Part shown: in pieces, positions 1-6,914 of the stretch
How positions within the stretch are numbered: position 1 is the stretch's first letter
Layout of the letters: each line of letters begins with the position of its first letter
Source of the DNA: Clostridia bacterium
Lineage (GTDB): Bacteria > Bacillota > Clostridia > Oscillospirales > Acutalibacteraceae
Length of the DNA stretch: 35,045 bases
Direction: 5' to 3'
Assembly: GCA_017416485.1 (NCBI GenBank)
Contig: JAFQCH010000022.1
Coordinates: 1 to 35,045, forward strand
Program-made: the position numbers and the translations under genes
The notes under the pieces: generated by a model
Databases searched by the model: none
What the model was told of the DNA's origin: nothing
What the model saw: only the letters and a program-made list of their open reading frames with translations

Positions 1-239
1 GAGAGGACCGGGATGGACGCACCGCTGGTGCATCGGTTGTCACGCCAGTGGCACGGCCGAGTAGCTATGTGCGGATTGGATAAACGCTGAAAGCATCTAA
101 GCGTGAAGCCATCTCCAAGATGAGATCTCCCATGACTTAAGTCAGTAAGACCCCTCAAGGACTATGAGGTTGATAGGTTGCGTGTGTAAGCGTGGTGACA
201 CGTTCAGCTAAGCAGTACTAATAGGTCGAGGGCTTGACC
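1..239 (+). rRNA. 23S ribosomal RNA, 3' end (partial)
   Basis: The first ~239 bases match the conserved 3' terminal part of bacterial 23S rRNA (domain VI). The sarcin-ricin-proximal part is outside the window. Seen here are the conserved stretches around gaccgggatggacg, the ctgaaagcatctaag region and the terminal agtactaataggtcgag followed by ggcttgacc. The gene begins upstream of the window. The 3' end is placed at about 239, where the terminal strand that pairs with the 5' end stops; a few bases of uncertainty remain. Confidence 0.96.
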
Positions 240-321
240 TCTTGATTCAAGGTTCAAGTTTCTACACTTCCGCTTCCCATCCATTGTTCAGTTTTCAGGG
301 TGTATCCCTAAACAGTTTTTA

Positions 322-351
322 ACAGTCTTACTTAGTAAGGCTGTTTTTTTT
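322..351 (+). terminator. Intrinsic terminator of the rRNA operon
   Basis: A 10-bp stem (ACAGTCTTAC / GTAAGGCTGT with one G:U pair) and a 3-base loop is followed by eight T residues. It lies ~80 bases after the end of 23S rRNA. Nothing resembling a ~117-nt 5S rRNA lies between 240 and 321, so this appears to close the rrn operon without a 5S gene. Confidence 0.85.
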
Positions 352-352
352 G

Positions 353-381
353 TTGTGTTGCAATTATTTTCGTGTTATAAT
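353..381 (+). promoter_or_regulatory. Candidate promoter for the NUDIX gene (extended -10)
   Basis: A perfect TATAAT at 376-381 is preceded by TGT (extended -10 form TGn). A weak -35 (TTGTGT, 353-358) sits 17 bases upstream. It comes right after the rRNA terminator and 31 bases before the chosen start of the NUDIX gene, so it could drive the following close-packed run of genes. Confidence 0.6.
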
Positions 382-412
382 GATTTCAAATTGTTTGTTT
401 TGGAGTTTTGGT

Positions 413-871
413 ATGGCAGAATCGGAGAAAGTTATATTAACTAATATGTGTATGGTTTACGACGGCAGTAAAGTTCTTGTGCAAGACAGATTGAATGAGA
501 ATTGGAAAGGTCTTACCTTTCCCGGCGGTCATGTTGAAAAACAGGAGTCTTTTACCGATGCTGTTATCAGAGAAGTAAAAGAAGAAACGGGACTTACAAT
601 TTTTTCGCCCAGGCTTTGTGGTATTAAGCAATGGCCTGCTTCGGATACAGAACGGTACATTGTTTTATTTTACAAAACAGATCGGTTTGAAGGCAACTTG
701 CAGTCATCAGCTGAGGGTGAAGTTTTTTGGATGGAGCTGGAAGATTTCAAAAAGGCCGACCTTGCTCGTGATATGACAGATATGCTCACTGTTTTTCTTG
801 ATGATGATAAAAATGAATTTTATTATTACAAGGATAAAGCGAATGATGAATGGAAATATGTAATCAAATAA
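413..871 (+). CDS. NUDIX hydrolase (8-oxo-dGTP/nucleotide diphosphatase-like)
   Basis: This 152-aa protein carries a complete Nudix box GX5EX7REUXEEXGU: G39, E45, the REVKEE core at 53-58 and G60. NUDIX enzymes hydrolyse a nucleoside diphosphate linked to another moiety using Mg2+ bound by the REUXEE glutamates. The FPGGH motif before the box resembles MutT/8-oxo-dGTP-type members, but the true substrate cannot be told. I chose ATG 413 because a GGAG lies just upstream (about 401-404) and the Nudix domain begins soon after; a TTG at 350 would add a non-conserved leader overlapping the promoter. It is the first gene of a run of small enzymes on the + strand. Confidence 0.9.
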   Translation: MAESEKVILTNMCMVYDGSKVLVQDRLNENWKGLTFPGGHVEKQESFTDAVIREVKEETGLTIFSPRLCGIKQWPASDTERYIVLFYKTDRFEGNLQSSAEGEVFWMELEDFKKADLARDMTDMLTVFLDDDKNEFYYYKDKANDEWKYVIK

Positions 872-895
872 ATTGATTTTGTAGTGGGGAATTAT

Positions 896-1483
896 ATGAA
901 AACTATAATAATTAAACCATTGACCGCTGATTTACATGATGCCTATCTTGATTTTTTTGACAATCGTGCTTTTACTGACGACAATCCTAACGGACCTTGT
1001 TATTGTACATCTCCGAATCAAGATGAAGAAACCATTGAAAAGATGGTTAGAAAATTCAAAATTTTTGGTGTTAAGAAAACGTTACGTAAATATGCAGTGA
1101 AAATGCTCAAAGAAAACATTATTCAGGGTTATTTAGCTTTTGACGGTGACAGATCTGTTGCATGGTGCAATGCCGCTGATATTAAAAGTTATAAAGGATT
1201 TGTTCCTCAATTTGCCAAAGATAACATTTGCGGGAAAACAATTTCAATTGTTTGCTTTGAGATTGCTCCTACCTATCGCGGAATTGGAATTGCTTCTGCT
1301 TTTATTGATAGAATTTGTAAGGATGCGAAAGAAAAAGGTTATATTGCAGTTGAGGGTTATGCTAAGCTTATTGAAGGCAGAGATGAATATGATTTTCAAG
1401 GTCCTGTGCAACTTTACAAGAAAGCCGGTTTTAAAGAAGTTGCAAGCATGAACGGACAAGTAATTATGCGCAAGATGCTGTAA
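896..1483 (+). CDS. GNAT family N-acetyltransferase
   Basis: The protein has 195 aa. Its C-terminal half has the GNAT acetyl-CoA-binding core: a beta strand (SIVCFEIAP) running into YRGIGIASAFIDRI, the equivalent of the Q/RxxGxG/A pyrophosphate loop, followed by LYKKAGF near the C-terminus. The N-terminal part has a Cys-containing GPCYCT segment seen in a subgroup of clostridial GNAT proteins. It should transfer an acetyl group from acetyl-CoA to an amine, substrate unknown. ATG 896 is preceded by GGGGA at a 5-base spacing, so it is preferred over the GTG at 884. It starts 24 bases after the NUDIX gene, so co-transcription is likely. Confidence 0.85.
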   Translation: MKTIIIKPLTADLHDAYLDFFDNRAFTDDNPNGPCYCTSPNQDEETIEKMVRKFKIFGVKKTLRKYAVKMLKENIIQGYLAFDGDRSVAWCNAADIKSYKGFVPQFAKDNICGKTISIVCFEIAPTYRGIGIASAFIDRICKDAKEKGYIAVEGYAKLIEGRDEYDFQGPVQLYKKAGFKEVASMNGQVIMRKML

Positions 1484-1512
1484 GTAGCAGTTGCTATAGG
1501 AGGAAGGCGCCT

Positions 1513-2064
1513 ATGAACCATTGCGGAACGCAAAAATTAGAATCTGATCGATTGATTTTACGAAGATATGTATGCGAGGATGCTGCTGCAATGTTTAATA
1601 ACTGGGCATCGGACGGAGAAGTTACAAAATTCCTGATGTGGAAGACACATGACAGTGAAGAAGTCAGCAAAAGTATTATTACGGATTGGCTGCAGCAGTA
1701 TTCTGATGAAAGATATTATCATTGGGCGATTGTTCTGAAAGAGAACGGAGATGAGCCGATCGGGGATATTGCTGTTGTGCACATGAATGAAGAAGTTTCT
1801 ATGATGCACATCGGCTACTGTATCGGCAGAAAATGGTGGCATCAAGGCATTACATCCGAAGCACTCAAAGCAGTTATGGATTATCTGTTTGAAACAGTCG
1901 GTGCAAATCGCATTGAATCGCGGCACGACCCGAGAAATCCGAATTCAGGCAAAGTCATGCAAAAATGCGGCATGAAATACGAAGGAACTTTGCGTAGCTC
2001 CGATTGGAACAATCAGGGAATTTGTGATGCTTCATATTATGCGTTGTTGAAATCAGACAGATAA
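1513..2064 (+). CDS. GNAT family N-acetyltransferase, RimJ/RimL-like
   Basis: The 183-aa protein starts with ESDRLILRRY, the typical opening of the Acetyltransf_3 (RimJ/RimL, SpeG-like) subgroup. It continues with IGYCIGRKWWHQGITSEALKA (acetyl-CoA loop) and NPNSGKVMQKCGMKYEG (C-terminal core). Members acetylate protein N-termini, polyamines or drugs; the substrate here is unknown. The start is well set by AGGAGGA 8-9 bases upstream. It sits 29 bases after the preceding GNAT gene and 30 before the methyltransferase. Confidence 0.88.
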   Translation: MNHCGTQKLESDRLILRRYVCEDAAAMFNNWASDGEVTKFLMWKTHDSEEVSKSIITDWLQQYSDERYYHWAIVLKENGDEPIGDIAVVHMNEEVSMMHIGYCIGRKWWHQGITSEALKAVMDYLFETVGANRIESRHDPRNPNSGKVMQKCGMKYEGTLRSSDWNNQGICDASYYALLKSDR

Positions 2065-2094
2065 TTAAAATTTATTGATTTGTGCGGTGATCAT

Positions 2095-2730
2095 ATGAAC
2101 CAAAAGGATTATTGGAACTCGGTTGCAGAAGAAAAGAAATTTACCACGGTTTTGGATGCTGCGTTATTTTCAAAATATGTTTCCAAAAACAGTAAAATTC
2201 TTGATGTAGGCTGTGGTTACGGTAGAATTCTGAAAGAGTTGTCAGAATCGGGCTTTGCTGATTTGACCGGTATTGATTCTGCAGAACAAATGATAAAAAG
2301 AGGCTTGCGTGAGTATCCGAATTTGAATCTGATCGCGAATCCTGATGGTGCAATCCCCTTTGAAGAGAACACCTTTGATGCGGTAATATTATTCGGCGTT
2401 CTTACTTGCGTTCCCGATAATGAAGCGCAGAAAACACTTTTAGATAACATCAAAAGAGTTTTGAAGCCGGGCGGCATTATTTATATTAATGATTTTCTTT
2501 TGAACTCCGGTCTTAAAAGATGGTTGTTTTATAAAAAGGCAAAAAAGAAAACCGGTATCTACGGAGCATTTGAAACCTATGATGGTGCAACGGTTCGCCA
2601 CCACGCAGAGGACTATATTCTTAAATTGCTTTCTGATTTTAAGACACTCGATTATCAGAAATTGGTAATCCCTACAATGAATGGTAACAAGTCCAATTCA
2701 TTCGGGTTTATTGGTGAATTGAAAAAATAA
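2095..2730 (+). CDS. Class I SAM-dependent methyltransferase
   Basis: The 211-aa protein has SAM-binding motif I, ILDVGCGYGRILKEL, then a motif II acidic position (TGIDSAEQMI), and a post-I region FDAVILFGVLTCV followed by LKPGGIIYINDF, the usual Methyltransf_11/25 pattern. It should methylate a small molecule with S-adenosylmethionine; the acceptor is unknown. ATG 2095 has GGTGA close upstream and fits the family start (DYWNSVAEEK). Co-directional with its neighbours with ~30-base gaps. Confidence 0.87.
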   Translation: MNQKDYWNSVAEEKKFTTVLDAALFSKYVSKNSKILDVGCGYGRILKELSESGFADLTGIDSAEQMIKRGLREYPNLNLIANPDGAIPFEENTFDAVILFGVLTCVPDNEAQKTLLDNIKRVLKPGGIIYINDFLLNSGLKRWLFYKKAKKKTGIYGAFETYDGATVRHHAEDYILKLLSDFKTLDYQKLVIPTMNGNKSNSFGFIGELKK

Positions 2731-2752
2731 AGCTGATTAAGAGGTGATTTTC

Positions 2753-3121
2753 ATGACACATGCAGAATTGCTTCAATTCTGTCTTGCAAAAAACGGAGCG
2801 TATATCGACCATCCGTTCGGGCCTGACAGCGATATCATCAAGGTGGAAGGGAAAATATTTGCACAGTTGTTTGTGTTGCACGGTAAAGAAACCGCAACGC
2901 TGAATTGCGAGCGCATGACGGGCGAATTTTACAGGCAGATGTTTCCCGGTGTTGTTGTCAGAGGCTATCATTGTCCGCCCGTGCAACAGCCGTATTTCAA
3001 CACCTTTCCCCTTGACGGTGTGCCGGATGCTATTATTTTTGAAATGGCAGAGCACAGCTATGCTACAGTTGTCGGCAAACTGCCTAAATATAAGCAAAAA
3101 AAATTGTTGGAAGAAGTCTGA
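2753..3121 (+). CDS. MmcQ/YjbR family protein
   Basis: The 122-aa protein matches the MmcQ/YjbR fold: an N-terminal helix HAELLQFCLAKNGAY, the conserved DHPFG segment, a strand with KVEGKIFAQLF, a KETATLNCE segment and a C-terminal helix. The family has a CyaY-like double-wing fold and has been proposed to bind DNA, but its physiological role is unclear. GAGGTG six bases before ATG 2753 decides the start. It forms part of the + strand accessory run. Confidence 0.85.
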   Translation: MTHAELLQFCLAKNGAYIDHPFGPDSDIIKVEGKIFAQLFVLHGKETATLNCERMTGEFYRQMFPGVVVRGYHCPPVQQPYFNTFPLDGVPDAIIFEMAEHSYATVVGKLPKYKQKKLLEEV

Positions 3122-3147
3122 AAACATTATCAAAGCAGGTGGCAAAC

Positions 3148-3951
3148 ATGAACATAAAAGCATATTTTACTTCACTGCCGTTGCAGAAAAATCCAAAAAA
3201 ATACGAACAATTTGTAAATAATCTTGATTATAAAAAACTGCTTGCGGAAGATCCGTTTTGTGCAAAGGATAAATTTTTCAACGATCAGGATTTAATTGCA
3301 ACCGACCTTGAAAAAACGACCGTATATTTTGAATTGCACAGACAACTGGGCGACAAATATCATCTTTCGGATATTGCCACGGCGGAAACGGATTTTGAAA
3401 AGGTGTTGCAGGTTTTGCATTGGCTGACTGAGCATACCTTTTATAACGGTGCGCAAATGCACATGTTGACGGATAATACCGTGGATATTTTGCAATATGC
3501 GTTCGGAAAGTCGTTCAAAAATGCAATCAATTGCAGGGCGAAAGCCATTGCTTTTGCGGATTGTCTGGTGACGGTCGGCATCAAAGCCTATCCCGTTTGT
3601 ATGATGTCAACTGCATTTAAAAACTGCCACTTTACCTGCCGTGCATACATAAGCGAACTTGATAAGTGGTGTGTTTTTGACCCCTCGTTCGGCTGTTGGT
3701 TTTCAGATGAAAATGGAAATCCGATTGATATTTTTGAAATGCGGGAACTGTTTTTGGTCGGCAGTGAACCTGTTGTCAACGGGTATAATTTCAACGGCAC
3801 AGCACAGTGTCAGGATGTTTATATGAATGCATTTTTAAAAATGTGTATTTCCAATCTTTCAACTTGGCAAGATAATTCGATGGATAGAAGAGATTCTAAA
3901 AAAATCCCCGACAGAAAGCAATTCAATGCAAAATTGCCCGATCTTGTTTGA
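3148..3951 (+). CDS. Transglutaminase-like cysteine protease/peptidase domain protein
   Basis: The 267-aa protein is not close to any named gene I recognise, but it shows the transglutaminase-core triad in order: Cys129 in INCRAKAIAFADCL, His161 in KNCHFTCRAYI and Asp178 in WCVFDPS. The spacing (Cys at a helix start, His on a strand, Asp on the next strand) fits the papain-like transglutaminase fold used by bacterial proteases and amidases. There is no signal peptide or membrane segment, so it is probably cytoplasmic. ATG 3148 has AGGTGG five bases upstream. Role unknown; it may cleave or crosslink a peptide. It is followed by 114 bases in which I see no gene. Confidence 0.72.
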   Translation: MNIKAYFTSLPLQKNPKKYEQFVNNLDYKKLLAEDPFCAKDKFFNDQDLIATDLEKTTVYFELHRQLGDKYHLSDIATAETDFEKVLQVLHWLTEHTFYNGAQMHMLTDNTVDILQYAFGKSFKNAINCRAKAIAFADCLVTVGIKAYPVCMMSTAFKNCHFTCRAYISELDKWCVFDPSFGCWFSDENGNPIDIFEMRELFLVGSEPVVNGYNFNGTAQCQDVYMNAFLKMCISNLSTWQDNSMDRRDSKKIPDRKQFNAKLPDLV

Positions 3952-4065
3952 TTTTCGTAGGCATATAAGCAAGGCGACCATTCGATTATTGTTTTTAATA
4001 ATGAAGCTGGCAAAATGCAGAAGAAATTAGCATAAGTCATTGCATCAGAAAGGAAAAGCAGAATA

Positions 4066-4593
4066 ATGAAAAATATTTTAATCCTTGTAATCGGCGGTAC
4101 GGGCAATGAGCCGGAAGCTTTGCGGCAGGCGCTGGAGTATTTTGGTTTCTTTGTTGCCGTAAAATACATAGGCCGACCGAAAGATTTTATGGCTGTGCTG
4201 GGCGGAGAAACGGTTTTTGACCCGGATTGCATTATTCTTTCCTGCCATGGGGAAGACGGAGAAATCATAATGCCTGTTCTTGGTGAGGCTGTCTATGAGG
4301 CGGATGAACCGAGAGGGAATATGACCGCTTCGGATATTGATAAGTATCTGAATTTGCGGGGTAAATTGATTCTGAACTTGGGGTGCACAACAGGTGAAAA
4401 GGCAATGGCTACGGCTTTTGCAAAACAAAACACTTATATTGCATCAAACGATTATACCGAGGGAAATGCGGCATTGTATTTTGCCGTGACCTTGTTTTAT
4501 GAGCTGTCCAAGGACGGTGTCACCGTGGCGGATGCGTTCAAAAAGGCAAAGTCCACAGACAGTGAAACACGGTTGTTTCAGATTTACAGTTGA
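4066..4593 (+). CDS. Conserved hypothetical, caspase/CHAT-like fold
   Basis: The 175-aa protein begins with a hydrophobic strand and an early glycine turn (ILILVIGGTGNEP). It then has ILSCHGEDGE (His61-Gly) and LNLGCTTGEKAM (Cys107), followed by YIASNDYTEGNAALYFAVTLFYEL. A strand ending in HG and a later strand ending in GC, with a helix bearing small residues after it, is the layout of caspase-like C14/CHAT peptidases (His-Cys dyad). This is inferred from pattern, not from a clear family match. It is cytoplasmic by sequence. AGAAAGGAAAA lies upstream of ATG 4066. Substrate and function are unknown. Confidence 0.6.
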   Translation: MKNILILVIGGTGNEPEALRQALEYFGFFVAVKYIGRPKDFMAVLGGETVFDPDCIILSCHGEDGEIIMPVLGEAVYEADEPRGNMTASDIDKYLNLRGKLILNLGCTTGEKAMATAFAKQNTYIASNDYTEGNAALYFAVTLFYELSKDGVTVADAFKKAKSTDSETRLFQIYS

Positions 4594-4605
4594 AAAAGGA
4601 GTAAA

Positions 4606-5070
4606 ATGATGATCCGTTTGGCTGAAGAAAAGGATTTTTTGCAGTTGGCAGAAATGAAATGGGAGCATTCCGCAGAGGATGATGTGACCTATGGGGAAAA
4701 CAATATTGCAGGTGTCAACAAGCAGCAATTCATCAATGAATTTGTTGCATTTCTGAAAAATGATACCACCTATACCGTTTTTGTGATGGAGCTCGACGGT
4801 ATCGTTGTTTCTGCGATGTATGTTGCAATCATCAACAAGGTGCCCAAGCCGAAGGTGAGCAATTATTGCCTTGCCTACCTTACCAATGTGCACACCCTCG
4901 AAGCCTACCGCAACAAGGGCTACGGCACGCAGCTTCTGACTTACATCAAGAATTATCTGAAAGAAAAAAATTGCGAAATGGTCATCGTCTGGCCGAGTAA
5001 AAATTCGGTTCGTTGGTATGAACGCAACGGCTTTAACCCCGACAACACCATGATGCAGTATGATTTTTGA
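4606..5070 (+). CDS. GNAT family N-acetyltransferase
   Basis: The 154-aa protein is a compact single-domain GNAT. It has strand LTNVHTLEAYRNKGYGTQLLTYI, containing the RxxGxG-type acetyl-CoA loop (YRNKGYG), then VIVWPSKNSVRWYERNGF, the C-terminal strand and helix typical of the superfamily. AAGGAG lies 5 bases before ATG 4606; ATG 4609 is an equally good alternative. It starts 12 bases after the CHAT-like gene, so the two are probably co-transcribed. Acceptor substrate unknown. Confidence 0.87.
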   Translation: MMIRLAEEKDFLQLAEMKWEHSAEDDVTYGENNIAGVNKQQFINEFVAFLKNDTTYTVFVMELDGIVVSAMYVAIINKVPKPKVSNYCLAYLTNVHTLEAYRNKGYGTQLLTYIKNYLKEKNCEMVIVWPSKNSVRWYERNGFNPDNTMMQYDF

Positions 5071-5173
5071 GAGAAAAGTTATTCATTCTGAAAGACCGAC
5101 CATATTCCGCACATAATGTCGGGAAATCTTTTCAGCCTTCTGTTAGAATTAAGACAGACAAGGAGGGATAACA

Positions 5174-6085
5174 ATGGATTGGATTACAGGAATACAACAA
5201 GCGATTGATTATATTGAAGATAATCTGACTGAAACAATTGACTATGAAGAAGTTGCAAAGCGGTGTTATTCTTCAAGCTATCATTTTCAGCGTGTTTTCA
5301 GTATTCTTTGCGGCTATACTTTGGGTGAATACATCCGTAACCGAAGACTTACTCTTGCCGGCAGAGAGCTTGCAACCACCAATGCCAAAGTCATTGATGT
5401 TGCATTGAAATACGGTTATGAAAGTCCTGATAGTTTTGCAAAAGCATTTCAGAAGTTTCACGGTATATTGCCATCACAAGCCCGAAATAACGGTAGTAAT
5501 CTCAAATCCTTTTCCCGTCTTGTACTAAAATTTTCTTTGGAAGGCGGTATAACTATGAATTATCGTATTGAAACAAAACCAGCACTGACTCTTTTAGGTT
5601 ATAAAAAACGTTTTAACGGAACTCCTTATGATGAATCAAGACAGCATCAGGAAGGCAATTTTTTCAAGACCACAAGAGCACATCAGTGGATGCTTAAAGG
5701 AATAAGCAACGACAAAATGTCAGATTATTGTGTTCTTTCAAATTTTGATGATGATGGATATGATTTTTATATTTCTGTCATAACAGATGCTTATGAACGC
5801 GAGAATCTGTATAACAGCGAAGTAACAGGAATTAACTTTATGCACAAATTCGGTTTTGAAGAAATCGTTATCCCCGAACGAACTTATCTTGTATTTGAAA
5901 CCGAAAAGACAAAAATGCCAATTCCCGAATACTTTGAAATTCGCAAACAGATTGCAACAGAGTGGCTGTCAAATGACGAATATCAAATAGTCAATACCCC
6001 CGAACTTGCGGTTTATCATTGGGGAATTACCGGCGGCTACAACGGAAGAACAATTGAAATATGGATTCCCATTGAAAAGAAATAA
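5174..6085 (+). CDS. AraC-family regulator with GyrI-like effector domain
   Basis: The 303-aa protein has an N-terminal AraC/XylS DNA-binding unit of two helix-turn-helix motifs (about residues 8-105; the second contains VIDVALKYGYESPDSFAKAFQKFHG). The C-terminal domain (about 125-303) starts with YRIETKPALTLLGYKKRF and ends with the EIWIPIEKK segment typical of GyrI-like/Rob effector-binding domains. Such proteins bind small hydrophobic drugs and regulate transcription of resistance or efflux genes. AAGGAGG lies just before ATG 5174. The 103-base gap upstream suggests its own promoter, though I could not identify a convincing -35/-10 pair. Its target could be the neighbouring accessory genes. 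Confidence 0.88.
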   Translation: MDWITGIQQAIDYIEDNLTETIDYEEVAKRCYSSSYHFQRVFSILCGYTLGEYIRNRRLTLAGRELATTNAKVIDVALKYGYESPDSFAKAFQKFHGILPSQARNNGSNLKSFSRLVLKFSLEGGITMNYRIETKPALTLLGYKKRFNGTPYDESRQHQEGNFFKTTRAHQWMLKGISNDKMSDYCVLSNFDDDGYDFYISVITDAYERENLYNSEVTGINFMHKFGFEEIVIPERTYLVFETEKTKMPIPEYFEIRKQIATEWLSNDEYQIVNTPELAVYHWGITGGYNGRTIEIWIPIEKK

Positions 6086-6091
6086 CGCTTT

Positions 6092-6125
6092 CTGCTCTCA
6101 CTTTTGTGGGGGCAGTGTTTTGTTT
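6092..6125 (+). terminator. Terminator after the AraC-type regulator
   Basis: A 10-bp stem CTGCTCTCAC / GTGGGGGCAG (two G:U pairs) with a TTTT loop is followed by a T-rich tract TGTTTTGTTT. It begins seven bases after the regulator stop and isolates it from the operator-bearing promoter downstream. Confidence 0.7.
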
Positions 6126-6126
6126 G

Positions 6127-6142
6127 TATCACTTTGGTGATA
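6127..6142. promoter_or_regulatory. Palindromic operator copy 1 (TATCAC-N4-GTGATA)
   Basis: TATCACTTTGGTGATA has perfect 6-bp inverted arms around TTTG. It lies 44 bp upstream of an almost identical copy at 6171, so the two differ at one base of 16. It is about four helical turns from copy 2 and just upstream of the -35 box. This is the expected geometry for cooperative binding by a dimeric HTH repressor, most simply the HTH protein encoded at 6880. Confidence 0.75.
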
Positions 6143-6160
6143 TAAAAAAATAAGTCTCTG

Positions 6161-6190
6161 TTGACAAGACTATCACTATGGTGATATAAT
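6161..6190 (+). promoter_or_regulatory. Near-consensus sigma-A promoter of the DUF3990/HTH operon
   Basis: A perfect -35 TTGACA (6161-6166) and perfect -10 TATAAT (6185-6190) are separated by 18 bases. Operator copy 2 fills the spacer and overlaps the first two bases of the -10 box. Such a strong promoter under a palindrome in the spacer implies tight repression. The first gene starts 32 bases after the -10. Confidence 0.88.
6171..6186. promoter_or_regulatory. Palindromic operator copy 2 (TATCAC-N4-GTGATA)
   Basis: TATCACTATGGTGATA repeats the palindrome at 6127 with one base change and is placed between -35 and -10 of the promoter. A protein bound here would block RNA polymerase. The arms are identical in both copies, which supports a protein-binding function over chance. 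Confidence 0.8.
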
Positions 6191-6221
6191 ACAAATAGAA
6201 GATGAATCGGAGGAATTGCAA

Positions 6222-6914
6222 ATGGATAAAATAATGACTGTGTATCACGGTTCAAGACAAATTGTTGAGAATCCGACCTTCGGCAAAGGAAAAAAGAACA
6301 ATGATTTCGGATTCGGTTTTTACTGCACGCAGAATGAAGACCTTGCAAAGGAATGGGCGGTTTCATCGCTTCATAACGGTTTTGCCAACCGATATTCGTT
6401 GGATACCGAACATCTGACAGTGCTGAATCTGAACAGTTCCGATTATACGATTCTGAATTGGATTGCGGTGCTTGTGGAGCATCGGCTGTTTGCAATCAAA
6501 ACACCCGTTGCAAACAGAGCAAAACGATATCTGATTGACAATTTCGGTATCAATGTCAATGCTTACGATATTATAACAGGTTACAGGGCTGACGATTCTT
6601 ATTTTGATTATGCAGAAGCATTTCTGAATAATTCCATTACGGTTGAGCAATTGGCGCGTGCCATGCAGCTCGGCAAGCTCGGGGAGCAAATTGTTGTCAA
6701 ATCGCAGTTTGCTTTTTCAAAGCTGCGTTTTGAAGGTGCAGAGGTTGCCGACAAGCAGACCTGGTATGTGCTGCGAAAAGCAAGGGATTTGCAGGCAAAC
6801 AACCTTTATTTTGAAATTCTTGAAGAAGAAAGTGACGGTTTGTATATACAGGATATTATGAGAGGAGGCATTCGCAACAATGACCCACGCATACCGGGAA
6901 ATATATTTGAATAA
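6222..6914 (+). CDS. DUF3990 family protein (ADP-ribosyltransferase-like)
   Basis: The 230-aa protein opens with VYHGSRQIVENP, then DFGFGFYCTQNEDLAKEWA (residues 28-46), and later YDIITGYRADDSYFDY and LGEQIVVKS (about 153-161). This is the signature of DUF3990, a family grouped with the ADP-ribosyltransferase superfamily: His9 and Tyr34 are candidate NAD-site residues and the EQ pair at 155-156 a candidate third motif. The biochemical reaction of this family has not been established to my knowledge. GGAGGA 7 bases before ATG 6222 decides the start. Its 3' end overlaps the HTH gene by 35 bases, a layout common in toxin-antitoxin pairs. It is inferred to be the effector. Confidence 0.82.
   Translation: MDKIMTVYHGSRQIVENPTFGKGKKNNDFGFGFYCTQNEDLAKEWAVSSLHNGFANRYSLDTEHLTVLNLNSSDYTILNWIAVLVEHRLFAIKTPVANRAKRYLIDNFGINVNAYDIITGYRADDSYFDYAEAFLNNSITVEQLARAMQLGKLGEQIVVKSQFAFSKLRFEGAEVADKQTWYVLRKARDLQANNLYFEILEEESDGLYIQDIMRGGIRNNDPRIPGNIFE

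Noticed and set aside
3952..4065. Gene remnant between the transglutaminase-like and CHAT-like genes
   Set aside because: 114 bases, no frame longer than a few codons with support and no recognisable motif.
413..6085. Integron cassette array with attC sites between the small genes
   Set aside because: Gaps are mostly 12-30 bases with SDs only; no attC-like imperfect palindromes or integrase were seen.
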